A stretch of DNA of 19,932 bases from Angelakisella sp. (GTDB lineage Bacteria > Bacillota > Clostridia > Oscillospirales > Ruminococcaceae). Shown here piece after piece: positions 1 through 7,116 of this stretch (positions are counted from its first letter, which is position 1; the number at the start of each line of letters is the position of its first letter). The position numbers and the translations under genes are program-made. Under the pieces are notes generated by a model. That model was given only the letters and a program-made list of their open reading frames with translations, was not told the DNA's origin and made no database searches. Where the stretch lies: contig JAHHSN010000026.1 in NCBI GenBank assembly GCA_020025195.1, positions 1-19,932 on the forward strand. Reading direction: 5' to 3'.

Positions 1-21
1 GCTCTCCTTAAAGAAGAAAAC

Positions 22-753
22 TTATTCGGTGATATCAATGGTCTGGATGACGACGTCCTCCACGGGACGGTCGCCGCCGCGGGTCTTGACCGAGGCGATC
101 TCATCCACCACGTCCATGCCCTCGATGACCTGACCGAAGACGGTGTGGGCAAAGTCCAGATGGAAGGTGCCGCCTACCTCAGCGTACTTTTTGGCCACCT
201 CGGTGCAGTAGGGCTTCATCTCCTCGGGCAGTCCCGCGGACTGGTAGTCATTGAGGGCGGTGTTGACCTCGTCGATGTAGCTCTGGATCTTGGGGGCGTC
301 CTCCAGCGCCTCCTGCATCATCTGCACCCGGCGCTTGGCGTCGTTGAGCAGCTCATAGCAGGCTACCTGCGCGGCCAGAGCGTTAAGGTCATCCACGGGG
401 CAGTTCTTGTTCTGCACGATGAAGAACTGGCTGCCGTTGGTGTTGGGGCCGGCGTTCGCCATGCTGAGAGCGCCGCGGAAGTTGTGCAGCTCCTTGGAGC
501 ACTCATCCTCAAACTTGCCGCCCCAGATGCTTTCGCCGCCCGCGCCGGTACCGGTGGGGTCGCCGCCCTGGATCATGAAGTCCTTGATGACGCGGTGGAA
601 GGTGAGTCCGTTGTAGTAGCCGTTCTTGGCGTGGGTCATAAAATTCTCAACGGTCTTGGGAGCAACCTCGGGGTAGAGCTGGATGGTGATATCGCCGTGA
701 TTGGTGTGCATGACGGCACGGGGGCCCTGGCACTCGGTAAACTGCTTTAACAT
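22..753 (-). CDS. Cyclophilin-type peptidyl-prolyl cis-trans isomerase with a large internal insert
   Basis: Catalyses cis-trans isomerisation of peptide bonds before proline, helping protein folding. No signal peptide is seen, so it is probably cytoplasmic. The 243-residue protein has the cyclophilin core: FHRVIKDFMIQGGD (residues 52-65, with the catalytic Arg), then SMANAGPNTNGSQFFI (97-112) and HTVFGQVIEGMDVVD (203-217). Between residues about 119 and 192 there is a helical, charged insert absent from the roughly 165-residue minimal cyclophilins. Similar longer forms are known in Clostridia. The ATG at 753 was chosen over one 24 codons upstream because GAAAGGA lies about 9 bases before it and homology begins there. 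The gene is transcribed alone from a promoter back to back with that of the DUF1292 gene. The family is clear; the role of the insert is unknown. Confidence 0.95.
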   Translation of the reverse strand: MLKQFTECQGPRAVMHTNHGDITIQLYPEVAPKTVENFMTHAKNGYYNGLTFHRVIKDFMIQGGDPTGTGAGGESIWGGKFEDECSKELHNFRGALSMANAGPNTNGSQFFIVQNKNCPVDDLNALAAQVACYELLNDAKRRVQMMQEALEDAPKIQSYIDEVNTALNDYQSAGLPEEMKPYCTEVAKKYAEVGGTFHLDFAHTVFGQVIEGMDVVDEIASVKTRGGDRPVEDVVIQTIDITE

Positions 754-845
754 ATCGGTTCGTCCTTTCGGAAAAAATTGGCGCGGGGAAGAAAGATCGG
801 TGAAAAAGGAAGAAAAGTCTTGCATTTCCCGCAGAAGTCTTCTCT

Positions 846-875
846 ATTATAACGTAAAGGGCCAAAAGAATACAA
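846..875 (-). promoter_or_regulatory. Sigma-A promoter for the cyclophilin gene
   Basis: On the minus strand a perfect TATAAT (846-851) lies 18 bases from TTGTAT (870-875). The leader to the start codon is about 90 bases. It sits immediately beside the divergent promoter of the DUF1292 gene. Confidence 0.6.
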
Positions 876-882
876 GTATCAG

Positions 883-911
883 TTGACTTTGGGGGGCGTT
901 TCGCATAAAAT
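883..911 (+). promoter_or_regulatory. Sigma-A promoter for the DUF1292 gene
   Basis: TTGACT (883-888), a 17-base spacer and TAAAAT (906-911). It is followed by a short leader and an AGGAGG site before the ATG at 943. Confidence 0.75.
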
Positions 912-942
912 ACTCTTAGAGAAAATAAGGAGGTAGCGCAAC

Positions 943-1290
943 ATGGATGAGCGTGAAAAAGAACTGGAGCTGGATGACGAGCTGGAAGACGGCGCCTATG
1001 ACACCATTGCTCTGGTGGATGAGGACGGAAAACAGCAGGAGTTTGAGATCGTGGACTGCTGCGAGCTGGACGATCACCAGTATATGGCGCTGACGCCGGT
1101 TCTGGATGATCCCGATGAGTTCCTCGCCGCGGACGGACAGCTGGTTATTCTGCGTGTCGCGGAGGATTCCGAGGAGGAAGGCGACCAGTATCTGGAGTCG
1201 GTCACCGATGAAGAGGAATATGACCGCGTTGTCGCCCTTTTCCGGGAGCGCCTTGCCGAGGATTATAATTTCCTGGACGACGAGGACTGA
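943..1290 (+). CDS. DUF1292 family small acidic protein
   Basis: A 115-residue, very acidic protein. The central part, from DTIALVDEDGKQQEFEIVD to QLVILRVAEDSEEEGDQYLE, fits the DUF1292 (YrzB-type) family: a short beta-rich domain common in Firmicutes with no established biochemical role. The C-terminal tail (EEEYDRVVALFRERLAEDY) is also typical. The start is fixed by AGGAGG about 9 bases upstream. It has its own promoter and is followed directly by the probable 6S RNA. In many Firmicutes this family sits near ruvX-type genes; here ruvX is about 10 kb away. Family assignment is confident; function is unknown. Confidence 0.88.
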   Translation: MDEREKELELDDELEDGAYDTIALVDEDGKQQEFEIVDCCELDDHQYMALTPVLDDPDEFLAADGQLVILRVAEDSEEEGDQYLESVTDEEEYDRVVALFRERLAEDYNFLDDED

Positions 1291-1308
1291 TCCCCGCTTA
1301 AAATTTTG

Positions 1309-1508
1309 CTGAGGCCACCCTGCTGTGTGCGTCAGTGCCGCTTGATATGATCCAACATCTATTTTTCGGGAGCAAAATCTCCGCGAGCCGGATTGCAGAC
1401 CTCCCGCCTTTCGGGGCGGAAGAAGGGAGCGTGAAAGCCCGGGACGCGACCCACCTGTCATCAAAGACGGGTTTTATTGGCGGCACAACGGCATGGTGGG
1501 GCCTTTTT
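1309..1508 (+). ncRNA. ssrS: Probable 6S RNA
   Basis: A gene-free stretch of about 200 bases folds as one long interrupted hairpin. The ends pair (GGCCACC near 1313 with GGTGGGGCC near 1495-1503) and a T-run follows at once (1504-1508). The tip is a stem of CTCCC/GGGAG enclosing GCC/GGC around 1401-1430. The middle holds unpaired strands, as expected for the promoter-mimicking bubble of 6S RNA. Known 6S RNAs bind sigma-70/sigma-A RNA polymerase and damp transcription in stationary phase. The identification rests on size, shape and a remembered resemblance to clostridial 6S sequences, not on a covariance-model hit. Confidence 0.62.
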
Positions 1509-1548
1509 GCATCATGTTCACTGTTTTATTTATAGGAGGAGCAACGGG

Positions 1549-2058
1549 ATGCAGAGACTTTTGGCGCGAGAGACCCCCTCGGAAAAAGTGCCGGAGCTGG
1601 GATGGCTGGAGCCTACGGGAAACGGCGGTCTCCGGGTGGAGCTTTGGGAAAAGATCGTGATCCCCGGCGCGGGCCGTTACATCAAAAAAGAAACGCTCCC
1701 TCTTTTGCGGGAATCCGAGCTGGAGGCGCTCCTCACCGAGAAGGGGCTGGACTATTCGGAGGAACGCTGTGTCGGGGCGCTGCTGCCCCACCGGGAGGGG
1801 AATCCCATCGGGCAGCTTTTCTATGAGAAGGGCTGGTTCTGCTATGCCATGCCGGTCTACCGGCTGGAGGACGTGGACGACGGCTGGAAGCCGGCGGGCT
1901 ATCTCCCGGTTTCGGAGGGAAAGTTTGCCGTCGTCGCGAGAAGGTCCCGCGCCGGCCTGATTGGAGGCGTCCTGTTTGGCGCGGTGCTGATCGGCGCCCT
2001 TGCCGTGCAGCAGCTGGGCGGGGAAAACATCCTTGCCTGGTTTAGGAGCCTTATATAA
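1549..2058 (+). CDS. Hypothetical protein with one C-terminal membrane segment
   Basis: Not recognised. The 169-residue protein has a soluble N-terminal part of about 130 residues with no cofactor or catalytic motif that I can name. A basic RRSR then precedes a single hydrophobic segment (about 135-154), and a short tail follows. This suggests a tail-anchored or C-terminally anchored protein. The sequence includes WEKIVIPGAGRYIKKETLP and GYLPVSEGKFAVVA. ATG 1549 is preceded by AGGAGG at 1534-1539 with good spacing; in-frame codons further upstream would run into the 6S candidate. No separate promoter is obvious, so it may be read from beyond the 6S terminator. It ends before a strong terminator. 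Confidence 0.75.
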   Translation: MQRLLARETPSEKVPELGWLEPTGNGGLRVELWEKIVIPGAGRYIKKETLPLLRESELEALLTEKGLDYSEERCVGALLPHREGNPIGQLFYEKGWFCYAMPVYRLEDVDDGWKPAGYLPVSEGKFAVVARRSRAGLIGGVLFGAVLIGALAVQQLGGENILAWFRSLI

Positions 2059-2072
2059 AAATTAAAAATAAG

Positions 2073-2120
2073 GAGCGATCCCTTTTTATCGGTTAGCGAT
2101 ACGGGGAGCGCTCTTTTTTT
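2073..2120 (+). terminator. Rho-independent terminator after the membrane protein gene
   Basis: GAGCGATCCC (2073-2082) pairs with GGGGAGCGCTC (2103-2113), with one mismatch, followed by seven T. Confidence 0.75.
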
Positions 2121-2144
2121 AAGCGGAAGGCGCGGACGCGCATT

Positions 2145-2182
2145 AAAAAAGTCCGGCATGCCGGTAAGGCTGCACGGACTTT
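2145..2182 (-). terminator. Terminator of the xdhC-ferredoxin operon
   Basis: AAAGTCCG (2148-2155) pairs with CGGACTTT (2175-2182). Read on the minus strand it is followed by a T-run (plus-strand A-run from 2145). It is close to symmetric and could also stop plus-strand transcription. Confidence 0.75.
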
Positions 2183-2194
2183 TCTTTTTTGCCC

Positions 2195-2383
2195 TCAGAC
2201 CTCCTCCTTGGGGATGACGGGGCAGGCCCAGCGGCAGGCACGGCAGTAGCGGCAGGAGGAAAACTGCACCACGGGGCGCAGCTTGCCCTCCTCGTTCTTC
2301 ACCATGCGGATGACGCCGTGGGAACAGGCCTCGGCGCACTTGCCGCAGCCGATGCAGGGAAAATCAGGGGTCAGTACGATCAT
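2195..2383 (-). CDS. Small ferredoxin-like protein with two 4Fe-4S motifs
   Basis: A 62-residue iron-sulfur protein. Cysteines 10, 13, 16 and 20 (CIGCGKCAEAC) and 44, 47, 50 and 54 (CRYCRACRWACP) form two CxxCxxCx3C motifs, the pattern of bacterial 2[4Fe-4S] ferredoxins and electron-transfer modules. Its ribosome site, AGGAGG, overlaps the stop codon of xdhC just upstream, so the two genes are probably translationally coupled. It may pass electrons to or from the molybdenum enzyme served by XdhC, but that is inferred only from position. A terminator follows. The spacing between the two motifs (23 residues) and the aromatic/basic second motif differ from classic clostridial ferredoxins. Confidence 0.88.
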   Translation of the reverse strand: MIVLTPDFPCIGCGKCAEACSHGVIRMVKNEEGKLRPVVQFSSCRYCRACRWACPVIPKEEV

Positions 2384-2398
2384 AAAAAAGTCCTCCTT

Positions 2399-3358
2399 CT
2401 AACGTGAAAGGGAGCGGCGGTGTTCCGCCCGCAGATGAATGAGCTGTGCGGTGATGCTCACCGCGATTTCAGCGGGGGTCTCTGCCTCGATGGAAAGCCC
2501 GATGGGAGAGGTGACCCGGTCTAGGTCCGTTTCGGTAAAGCCGTCCTCCAATAAACGACGGAAGGTCGCCTCGGTTTTACGGCGGGAGCCCACCATGCCG
2601 ATGTACCAGGCCGGGGAGCGAAGCGCCTCCCGGAGGACCTCATAGTCCCCCTGATGCCCGCGCGTCATGATGAGAACGGCGTCTCCCCGACCGAAATGCG
2701 CCTCCCGGGCGAGATGGGACAGGTTCCCGCTCATCACCTGCTTCGCGGTGGGAAAGCGCTCTGGGGAGGCATATTCGGGTCGTTCATCCAGAATAACGCA
2801 GTCAAAATCCACCGAGGTGAGCAGCGGGACCAGTGCCCCGGAAACATGCCCGCCGCCGAAAATATAGGCAAGGCCGGCTTCGGTGAGCGGCAGGGAAAAG
2901 ACCCCGGGCAGGGCTTCGGGGAGGGCAGTCTCGGTGAGCGTCCCCTCCCAGCCTTCCGGGCGGTAGGTGACCCGCAGGGAACAGTCGGCATTCCGGGTGA
3001 GAGCGGGACAGAGCCGTTCCAGCAGCGAGAGCTTATCCTCCCGCCAGAGGAGAAAGAGAAGCTCCACCACGCCGCCGGCCGCCTCGCCCATGGTGGCAAG
3101 CTCCTCCCGGGAAAGGCATTGGTATTCCGCCGTCTCAGCGGACGGAAAGCCCTGCGAGAGCAGCCGCCGGGCCGCGAGGTCGGCGTCATATTCCGCCTGC
3201 CCGCCGCCCACGGTGCCGAGATTGGGATGCCCCGCCCGCACCAGCATGGTGGCACCGGGCGCACGGGGCACCGAGCCCCGCCTGCCGATGACCGTTACGG
3301 TGACGGCAGGTTCCCCGGCGAGAAGCGTCTCCCGGAGAGCCGGAAAGAGTGTGGTCAT
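2399..3358 (-). CDS. xdhC: XdhC/CoxI family molybdenum cofactor handling protein
   Basis: XdhC proteins bind molybdenum cofactor, help its sulfuration and insert it into xanthine dehydrogenase-type hydroxylases. The N-terminal XdhC/CoxI domain includes GRRGSVPRAPGATMLV and GTVGGGQAEYDA. The C-terminal Rossmann domain includes YIFGGGHVSGALVPLL, then VILDERPEYASPERFP and MTRGHQGDYEVL. Length (319 residues) is normal for a two-domain XdhC. ATG 3358 lies 10 bases after AGGAGG; a TTG six bases further upstream (3364) is possible but sits close to the site. It lies downstream of the SorC-type regulator on the same strand and is coupled to a ferredoxin gene. No molybdenum hydroxylase is visible in this window. 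Confidence 0.9.
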   Translation of the reverse strand: MTTLFPALRETLLAGEPAVTVTVIGRRGSVPRAPGATMLVRAGHPNLGTVGGGQAEYDADLAARRLLSQGFPSAETAEYQCLSREELATMGEAAGGVVELLFLLWREDKLSLLERLCPALTRNADCSLRVTYRPEGWEGTLTETALPEALPGVFSLPLTEAGLAYIFGGGHVSGALVPLLTSVDFDCVILDERPEYASPERFPTAKQVMSGNLSHLAREAHFGRGDAVLIMTRGHQGDYEVLREALRSPAWYIGMVGSRRKTEATFRRLLEDGFTETDLDRVTSPIGLSIEAETPAEIAVSITAQLIHLRAEHRRSLSR

Positions 3359-3506
3359 GTCCAAATCCCCTCCTAAAAAGGTATAATGAAGAAGAAATAT
3401 ACAAAAAGTAATATGCGGGCGAAAAAACCGGTAAGGGGATGAACGTTTCCCTCCCGGAACGCCGCCGGAAAGCTTGTGATATCTTTCAAAATAATACGAA
3501 AAGTAT

Positions 3507-4451
3507 TTATTCCTGCTCCAACCGCTTGAGGAGAGCCCGTGCGGTGGGCAGGTCGGTCACCAGAATGCTGAGATACCGCCCGCGGCAGGCGCCGAGGATG
3601 GCGTCCACCTTTTCCATGCCGCCTGCCACCCCGATGCGGGTGGGAATGGCTTTGAGCGCCTTTTCCTCGATGGCGATGACATGGCGGCCGAGGGGGCCGG
3701 TGACGCTTTTGCCCGCCGCGTCAAAATAGTGGGTGCAGATTTCGCCCACTGCGCCGGAGCCGGTGAGACGCCGGTAGTCCTCCTCAGTGAGGCTTTCCCG
3801 CAGCATGGGGTTGCGGGAAAAATCCACGTCCCCGATGCCCAGCACCGCGATGTCCGTCCCGCTCATCACCCGGAACGCCTCCTGCAAAAGCGGCTCATCG
3901 AGGAGCGCCTTGCGCAGGTGGGGGTTTTTCAGAATGAGCGGTGCGAAGAGCAGATTGATGTTGGCAGAGAGCTTGTCCGCCAGGATACGTGCGATGTCGT
4001 CCGAGGGAATGGTGAGGGTGGTGTTGCCGAGCGCGCCGACCAGACGGGTCACGGTGAGGTCCTTCCGCTCGGTGAAGGGGAGCATCCGGGAAACCATCGT
4101 CGCGACGGTGCGCCCGTGGCTCAGCCCGATGACGCTGCCGTCCCGGAGGAGCTTCCGGAGGGTGCGGTTGGCGGCACCCGCGATGCAGTCCAGAGGGTCG
4201 GCGTGCTCCGGAACCTCCGCGATGACCACCTCGCTGAGCTTGAGCTTTTGCTCCAGCGTGGTTTCGAGGGCGGTGATGCTTTCCTCAAAGCCGGGGATGG
4301 AGACCTCCACCAGCCCGTTTTCCACGGCCTCCCGCAGGAGCCTTTGCACGCGGGTGACCGGAAGGGCGAGCCGGGCGGCGATCTCCGCCGCGCTTAAATG
4401 AAGACGGTAATAATAATGAGCAACCTTGAGATGCTCGGCCAGCGGTTCCAA
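3507..4451 (-). CDS. SorC/DeoR-type sugar-binding transcriptional regulator
   Basis: A DNA-binding repressor or activator whose C-terminal domain senses a phosphorylated sugar. An N-terminal helix-turn-helix (LHLSAAEIAARLALPVTRVQRLLREA, near residues 17-42) precedes a SorC sugar-binding domain with GSVIGLSHGRTVATMV, AVLGIGDVDF and the family signature GAVGEICTHYFDAAGK. The length of 314 residues is typical. The start is a TTG at 4449-4451, chosen because AAGGAGG lies 7 bases upstream and LEPLAEHLKVAHYYY matches the usual N-terminus; a start further upstream would overlap the preceding gene. It is 16 bases behind the histidine phosphatase gene, so the two are cotranscribed. The divergent carbohydrate ABC operon is an obvious candidate target, inferred from position. 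Confidence 0.9.
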   Translation of the reverse strand: MEPLAEHLKVAHYYYRLHLSAAEIAARLALPVTRVQRLLREAVENGLVEVSIPGFEESITALETTLEQKLKLSEVVIAEVPEHADPLDCIAGAANRTLRKLLRDGSVIGLSHGRTVATMVSRMLPFTERKDLTVTRLVGALGNTTLTIPSDDIARILADKLSANINLLFAPLILKNPHLRKALLDEPLLQEAFRVMSGTDIAVLGIGDVDFSRNPMLRESLTEEDYRRLTGSGAVGEICTHYFDAAGKSVTGPLGRHVIAIEEKALKAIPTRIGVAGGMEKVDAILGACRGRYLSILVTDLPTARALLKRLEQE

Positions 4452-4467
4452 GGCGGCGCCTCCTTTC

Positions 4468-5013
4468 TTAGGGGAGATCGAAGGGGACGATCTGTCCGTG
4501 CGCAACCGGAGAGACCCCGGTCAGGCTGCGGATGACGCCCTCGTGGCAGACAACGATCACCTTTCCCGCTTCGGCGTGACGCCGGAGCGCCGGCAGAACG
4601 CGCCGGCGGATGTCCTCGATGGTCTCGCAGCAGCGGTCGGGCGGGAGGGACTCCCGGCGGACAACGCAGCGGTCAAAGCACTCCACCATATCCTCTTCGC
4701 TGTGGTAGGAGCCCTCCGGGGGCAGGTCGCCCTGCATGGTGGTGTCGTAGAGCCATTCGTGGATCTCCCAATCCACCCGGACGTCGAGATCCAGCCGGCG
4801 GGAAAGGATCTGCGCCGACTGCATGGTGCGGGTGTAGGGGGAGGCGAGGATGTAGTCCGCGCCCGCGAGACGGGGGTCCCGGGCGGCCTGCTCCAGCTGC
4901 TCCACGCCCCGCGCGGTCAGGGGGACAAAGTTGGAGGCGGGGCCGAAAAACCGCTGCTCGGTGGCCCATGGCCAGTTGGGCTCGCCGTGGCGGACAAGAT
5001 AAAATTGTGCCAT
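4468..5013 (-). CDS. Histidine phosphatase (phosphoglycerate mutase-like) family protein
   Basis: A cytoplasmic phosphohydrolase or mutase of the branch that uses a phosphohistidine intermediate. The LVRHGEPNW motif near the N-terminus gives the nucleophilic His and an Arg. ASPYTRTMQSA carries the second Arg, WEIHEWLY probably the acid, and VVCHEGVIRSLTG the second catalytic His. About 181 residues fits single-domain family members. The substrate is not predictable; relatives act on phosphosugars and alpha-ribazole phosphate among others. ATG 5013 has CGGAGA about 9 bases upstream; an in-frame ATG at 5022 has no room for a site. It is first in a transcript with the SorC-type regulator, opposite the sugar ABC operon, which favours a sugar phosphate substrate. 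Confidence 0.9.
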   Translation of the reverse strand: MAQFYLVRHGEPNWPWATEQRFFGPASNFVPLTARGVEQLEQAARDPRLAGADYILASPYTRTMQSAQILSRRLDLDVRVDWEIHEWLYDTTMQGDLPPEGSYHSEEDMVECFDRCVVRRESLPPDRCCETIEDIRRRVLPALRRHAEAGKVIVVCHEGVIRSLTGVSPVAHGQIVPFDLP

Positions 5014-5043
5014 AGTCTGCATTCTCCGTTCTTTTGGCTTGAA

Positions 5044-5060
5044 GGGGCCAGAGAGCCCCC
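5044..5060. other. Hairpin in the histidine phosphatase leader
   Basis: GGGGC and GCCCC flank a short loop containing CAGAGA, just downstream of the minus-strand promoter. The octamer CAGAGAGC here (5049-5056) recurs at 5256-5263 in the leader of the divergent ABC operon. Confidence 0.4.
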
Positions 5061-5069
5061 GATGATCCT

Positions 5070-5099
5070 ATTATAACGCAGAGGCGGTCGGGATGGCAA
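5070..5099 (-). promoter_or_regulatory. Sigma-A promoter for the histidine phosphatase-regulator operon
   Basis: On the minus strand TTGCCA (5094-5099), an 18-base spacer and a perfect TATAAT (5070-5075). The following 100 bases towards the divergent ABC promoter are A-rich and hold no gene. Confidence 0.68.
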
Positions 5100-5200
5100 G
5101 AAAAAGCCGAAAAAGAGGGGAGGAACGTATAAATATTTTTCTATGGTTTGCGGCGATAAAAAGGAAAATGCGGCGGAACAAAATAAAAAACCGAAAATGC

Positions 5201-5230
5201 TTGACAAATAAGGCACAATGGTGCTAATAT
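5201..5230 (+). promoter_or_regulatory. Sigma-A promoter for the carbohydrate ABC operon
   Basis: TTGACA (5201-5206), an 18-base spacer and TAATAT (5225-5230). The spacer contains a perfect GCAC-AATG-GTGC inverted repeat. The leader to the first start codon is about 90 bases. Confidence 0.75.
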
Positions 5231-5263
5231 AACCACGCTCTCAGGAAGAACGAAACAGAGAGC
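5213..5263 (+). promoter_or_regulatory. Candidate operator region of the ABC operon
   Basis: Two exact inverted repeats are visible. GCAC (5213-5216) and GTGC (5221-5224) lie between the -35 and -10. GCTCTC (5237-5242) and GAGAGC (5258-5263) lie just after the expected start of transcription. A repressor bound at either place would block the promoter. Binding by the adjacent SorC-type regulator is a guess; no family consensus was matched. Confidence 0.35.
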
Positions 5264-5327
5264 AATGAATAATTATTATGAAATACTGAATGAATATACA
5301 TTAATAAGCCGGAAAGGAGGACCGCCG

Positions 5328-6227
5328 ATGGAGCCGAATGGGAAGGAGCATCCGCTGGGGCGGAAAAATCGCATCCTTAAAAAGATAAAGCCCTATCTTT
5401 TCCTGCTGCCGCTTCTCCTCGCGGCGGTGGTCTTCTGCTACTATCCCGCCGTGCAGTCTCTGGTGCAGAGCTTCTCGCTGGTGAACGGCAAGGGGGAGAT
5501 CCTGGGCTTCGCGGGGCTTTCCAATTATGCCTATCTCTTTAAGACCCGGAGCTTTCAGGCGGCCATTCGCAATACCCTCATCCTCACCGGCGCCTTTGTG
5601 GCGGTGAACCTCATCCTTTCGCTGGGGCTGGCCCTGCTTGCCAATAAAAAGCGGAAGCTGAGCCCCCTCTATGAGACGATGTTCACCCTCCCGATGGCAT
5701 TTTCCATGCCGGTGCTCTGCCTCATCTTCAAGGTGCTCTTAAACCCCACGGTCGGCTATATCAACAGCCTTCTGGGGGTGCAGTGGGGCTGGTTTGAGGA
5801 TCAGCACATGGCACTGGGGAGCATCCTCATCATCTGTGTCTTTATGGGTGTTTCCTTTGATTTCCTGCTTTTCCTCTCGGCGCTCCGCGCGGTGCCGGAG
5901 CCGATATTGGAGGCCGCCAAGATCGACGGCGCCTCGGCGGTCACCCGGTTTTTCCGCATCGTCCTGCCGCGGCTTTCGCCCACCATCCTCTATGTGGTCT
6001 GCACCAATGTGGCGCTCGCCATGATGACGAGCGGCCCGGTCCTCATCCTGACGCAGGGCGGACCCAACCGCTCCACCACGACGCTCATCCAGCTCATGTA
6101 TACCTCGGGCTACGGCTCCGCCAATTACAGCCTGGCGGCGTGCATCAGCGTGGTGGCCTTCCTGCTCACCATCGGCATGACCGTCCTCGCGTTTATCTTT
6201 GAAAGAAGGGCGGTGAGCTACGAATGA
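5328..6227 (+). CDS. Carbohydrate ABC transporter permease, UgpA/MalF type
   Basis: An inner-membrane permease subunit of a CUT1-type importer for sugars, oligosaccharides or glycerol phosphates. The 299-residue protein has about six hydrophobic segments, beginning at residues 23-40. It carries the EAA loop that contacts the ATPase: EAAKIDGASAVTRFFRIVLPRLSP (195-218, split as EAAKIDGAS and IVLPRLSP). ATG 5328 follows AAAGGAGG with good spacing; an in-frame ATG at 5265 has no ribosome site. It is first in the operon and overlaps the next permease by four bases (ATGA). No ATP-binding gene is present, so a shared MsmK/UgpC-type ATPase encoded elsewhere is expected. Confidence 0.93.
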   Translation: MEPNGKEHPLGRKNRILKKIKPYLFLLPLLLAAVVFCYYPAVQSLVQSFSLVNGKGEILGFAGLSNYAYLFKTRSFQAAIRNTLILTGAFVAVNLILSLGLALLANKKRKLSPLYETMFTLPMAFSMPVLCLIFKVLLNPTVGYINSLLGVQWGWFEDQHMALGSILIICVFMGVSFDFLLFLSALRAVPEPILEAAKIDGASAVTRFFRIVLPRLSPTILYVVCTNVALAMMTSGPVLILTQGGPNRSTTTLIQLMYTSGYGSANYSLAACISVVAFLLTIGMTVLAFIFERRAVSYE

Positions 6228-7063
6228 CCGGTCTCTCCAAAACCAAAAGGCGGGAGGACATCGCCGTTACGGCGGCGGCGCTCCTCATCGGCTTCCTGCT
6301 CATCTTTCCGTTCCTCTATGCCTTCTTCGGCGCCTTTAAGACCGCCCCGGAATTCGCGGCGGGAGGCTCCGGGCTCCTCCCGGAAAGCTTCCTCCACCTC
6401 GATAACTTTAAGGAGGTTTTCCACAAGGTGCCGCTGGGACGCTTCTTCTTTAACAGCGTGGTGGTCGCCGTGCTCGGCACCGCCGGAAAGGTGATTTTCG
6501 CGGTGCTGGCGGCCTATGCCTTTGCCTTTTATGACTTCCCCGCCAAGAATTTTCTCTTTTTCCTGCTGCTCGGCACCATGATGATTCCCCCCGATACCGT
6601 GCTCATCACCAACTACCTCACCGTGAGCCGGCTGGGGCTCCTCAATACCTACCTCGGAATGAGCATCGTCTCCTTTGTGGGCGCTTCGCAGATGTTTATG
6701 CTGCGGCAGAAATTCCGCACCCTCAAAAAGGAGTTTAAGGACGCCGCGGAGATTGACGGCTGCGGGGACCTCGGCTTCCTCTGGCACATCCTTCTGCCGA
6801 TGGCCCGTCCTATCCTGCTCACCCTTACGGTGCAGAGCTTTGTTTCCCTCTGGAACAGCTACCTCTGGCCGCTGATGGTGACCACCAAAAACGAGATGCG
6901 CACCGTGCAGGTCGGCATCACCATGCTGCAGTCGGTGGAGGACAGCAACTATACGCTGGTTCTGGCGGGGGTTGTCCTTGTCACCATCCCGGCCGTCATT
7001 TTGTTCCTTATCCTGAGAAAGAAGATCGTCAAGGGCCTCACCACCGGAGGGGTGGTCGGCTGA
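6224..7063 (+). CDS. Carbohydrate ABC transporter permease, UgpE/MalG type
   Basis: The second permease subunit, pairing with the preceding one to form the translocation channel. The 279-residue protein has about six membrane segments. Its EAA loop is DAAEIDGCGDLG through HILLPMARP (residues 173-196), and the C-terminal end PAVILFLILRKKIVKGLTTGGVVG is typical of this subfamily. The start overlaps the upstream stop (ATGA), indicating translational coupling and balanced production. The binding-protein gene follows after about 50 bases. Substrate specificity cannot be read from this subunit. Confidence 0.93.
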   Translation: MTGLSKTKRREDIAVTAAALLIGFLLIFPFLYAFFGAFKTAPEFAAGGSGLLPESFLHLDNFKEVFHKVPLGRFFFNSVVVAVLGTAGKVIFAVLAAYAFAFYDFPAKNFLFFLLLGTMMIPPDTVLITNYLTVSRLGLLNTYLGMSIVSFVGASQMFMLRQKFRTLKKEFKDAAEIDGCGDLGFLWHILLPMARPILLTLTVQSFVSLWNSYLWPLMVTTKNEMRTVQVGITMLQSVEDSNYTLVLAGVVLVTIPAVILFLILRKKIVKGLTTGGVVG

Positions 7064-7116
7064 GACGTTTTCCCTAAAAATAACCGTAATGTTCCGAAAC
7101 CGAAAGGAGAATTTCC

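Noticed and set aside
3359..3364. TTG two codons upstream as the start of xdhC
   Set aside because: Too close to AGGAGG, and an ATG with better spacing follows, though the difference is only two residues.
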